A stretch of 64,000 nt of DNA, taken from NCBI GenBank assembly GCA_029931535.1, contig JAQPZY010001098.1, positions 806,001 through 870,000 on the forward strand, in the 5' to 3' direction. Below, one piece after another: positions 63,456 through 64,000 of this stretch. Below the pieces are notes generated by a model. The model worked only from the letters and a program-made list of their open reading frames with translations. It was not told where the DNA came from and did no database searches. The position numbers and the translations under genes are program-made. Origin of the DNA: Margaritifera margaritifera. Lineage: Eukaryota; Mollusca; Bivalvia; Unionida; Margaritiferidae. Positions within the stretch are counted from its first letter, which is position 1, and every line of letters begins with the position of its first letter.

Positions 63456-63772
63456 AGCAATAATTATTCATTTGTTATGAAGTGTGAAACACCTATCTTT
63501 AGCAATAATTATTCATTTGTTATGAAGTGTGAAACACCTATCTTTAGCAATAATTATTCATTTGTTATGAAGTGTGAAACACCTATCTTTAGCAATAATT
63601 ATTCATTTGTTATGAAGTGTGAAACACCTATCTTTAGCAATAATTATTCATTTGTTATGAAGTGTGAAACACCTATCTTTAGCAATAATTATTCATTTGT
63701 TATGAAGTGTGAAACACCTATCTTTAGCAATAATTATTCATTTGTTATGAAGTGTGAAACACCTGTCTTTTT
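63456..63772. repeat. 45-bp minisatellite, 7 nearly identical copies
   Basis: Units contain AGCAATAATTATTCATTTGT, TATGAAGTGTGAAACACC and TATCTTT, with one change in the last copy. The 114-codon frame is an artefact of the 45-bp period. Confidence 0.95.
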
Positions 63773-64000
63773 TCAGACGTGAGCGACACTGTTACAGATA
63801 TATTTGATATTGTAAAATGTGAAGATATATAATGAAAATTAGTGATAACAACACACAGCAAGATACTAAATTTTTCCAATCTGAGATATTAAACCGTACA
63901 CAGTTTAAAAAACGGAATTACCGAAATATGTTCTGCCAAAGTAGACGTCAAATATCTATTCTTTCTTGCAGTTTTGATTTATGAAGCTATACTAATCGCC

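Noticed and set aside
63456..63772. CRISPR-like array of regular repeats
   Set aside because: Units are directly adjacent without unique spacers and the genome is animal.
63438..63782. 114-codon frame with SNNYSFVMKCETPIF repeats
   Set aside because: The 45-bp minisatellite period keeps the frame open; there is no coding evidence.

Overview
This is a 64 kb piece of an animal nuclear genome. It is AT-rich and gene-poor, with long microsatellites, many minisatellites, tRNA-derived SINEs and miniature DNA transposons. There are no bacterial gene arrays, ribosome binding sites or operons. The SINE core and tail types, the mollusc-style divergent tandem elements and an activin-like prodomain gene suggest a marine mollusc, most likely a bivalve. 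That assignment is inferred from repeat style and is not proven.

Only one gene can be supported with good confidence. It is a two-exon gene on the plus strand (exon 1 53259-53601, exon 2 57898-58394) encoding a 279-residue secreted protein that looks like the prodomain of an activin/inhibin-beta/myostatin-type TGF-beta precursor. The frame stops just where the furin site and the mature cystine-knot ligand should follow, and a poly(A) signal lies about 85 bp later. No mature domain is visible in the window. Downstream there is a well-spliced 42-codon candidate exon (59664-59789), a possible short terminal exon (60311-60379), and a roughly 600-base open region broken by one TAA (60521-61126). 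These may be alternative 3' exons, a neighbouring gene or decay products. A minus-strand open frame at 62311-62505 ends in an acidic tail with a PDZ-ligand-like terminus and is a weak terminal-exon candidate.

Everything else is repeats or unassigned sequence. From left to right: (1) 0.7-4.3 kb has AT tracts, a 250-290 bp inverted repeat, and a dispersed element carrying a 21-bp minisatellite that recurs at 32.2 kb (inverted) and 34.2 kb. (2) 6.8-9.9 kb has four minisatellites and a hAT-type MITE. (3) 14-18.3 kb has a foldback element, a CT tract, a SINE, a divergent tandem element and a hairpin. (4) 19.7-21.9 kb is a 54-bp satellite of about 39 copies. (5) 22.4-29.8 kb has a 775-bp element with 50-bp inverted ends, a foldback element, two SINEs and a 34-bp satellite of about 28 copies. 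(6) 33.0-33.4 kb is a frameshifted integrase-core relic. (7) 37.8-45.3 kb is rich in MITEs of two families. (8) 46.9-53.1 kb has a 33-bp minisatellite, three SINEs and more MITEs. (9) 53.2-58.5 kb is the TGF-beta-like gene, whose 4.3 kb intron is mostly repeats. (10) 58.9-63.8 kb has a TAA tract, four minisatellites and the candidate exons.

Long open frames inside the tandem arrays (for example 613 codons at 20070-21911 minus) follow from repeat periods divisible by three or lacking stops. They are not annotated as genes.
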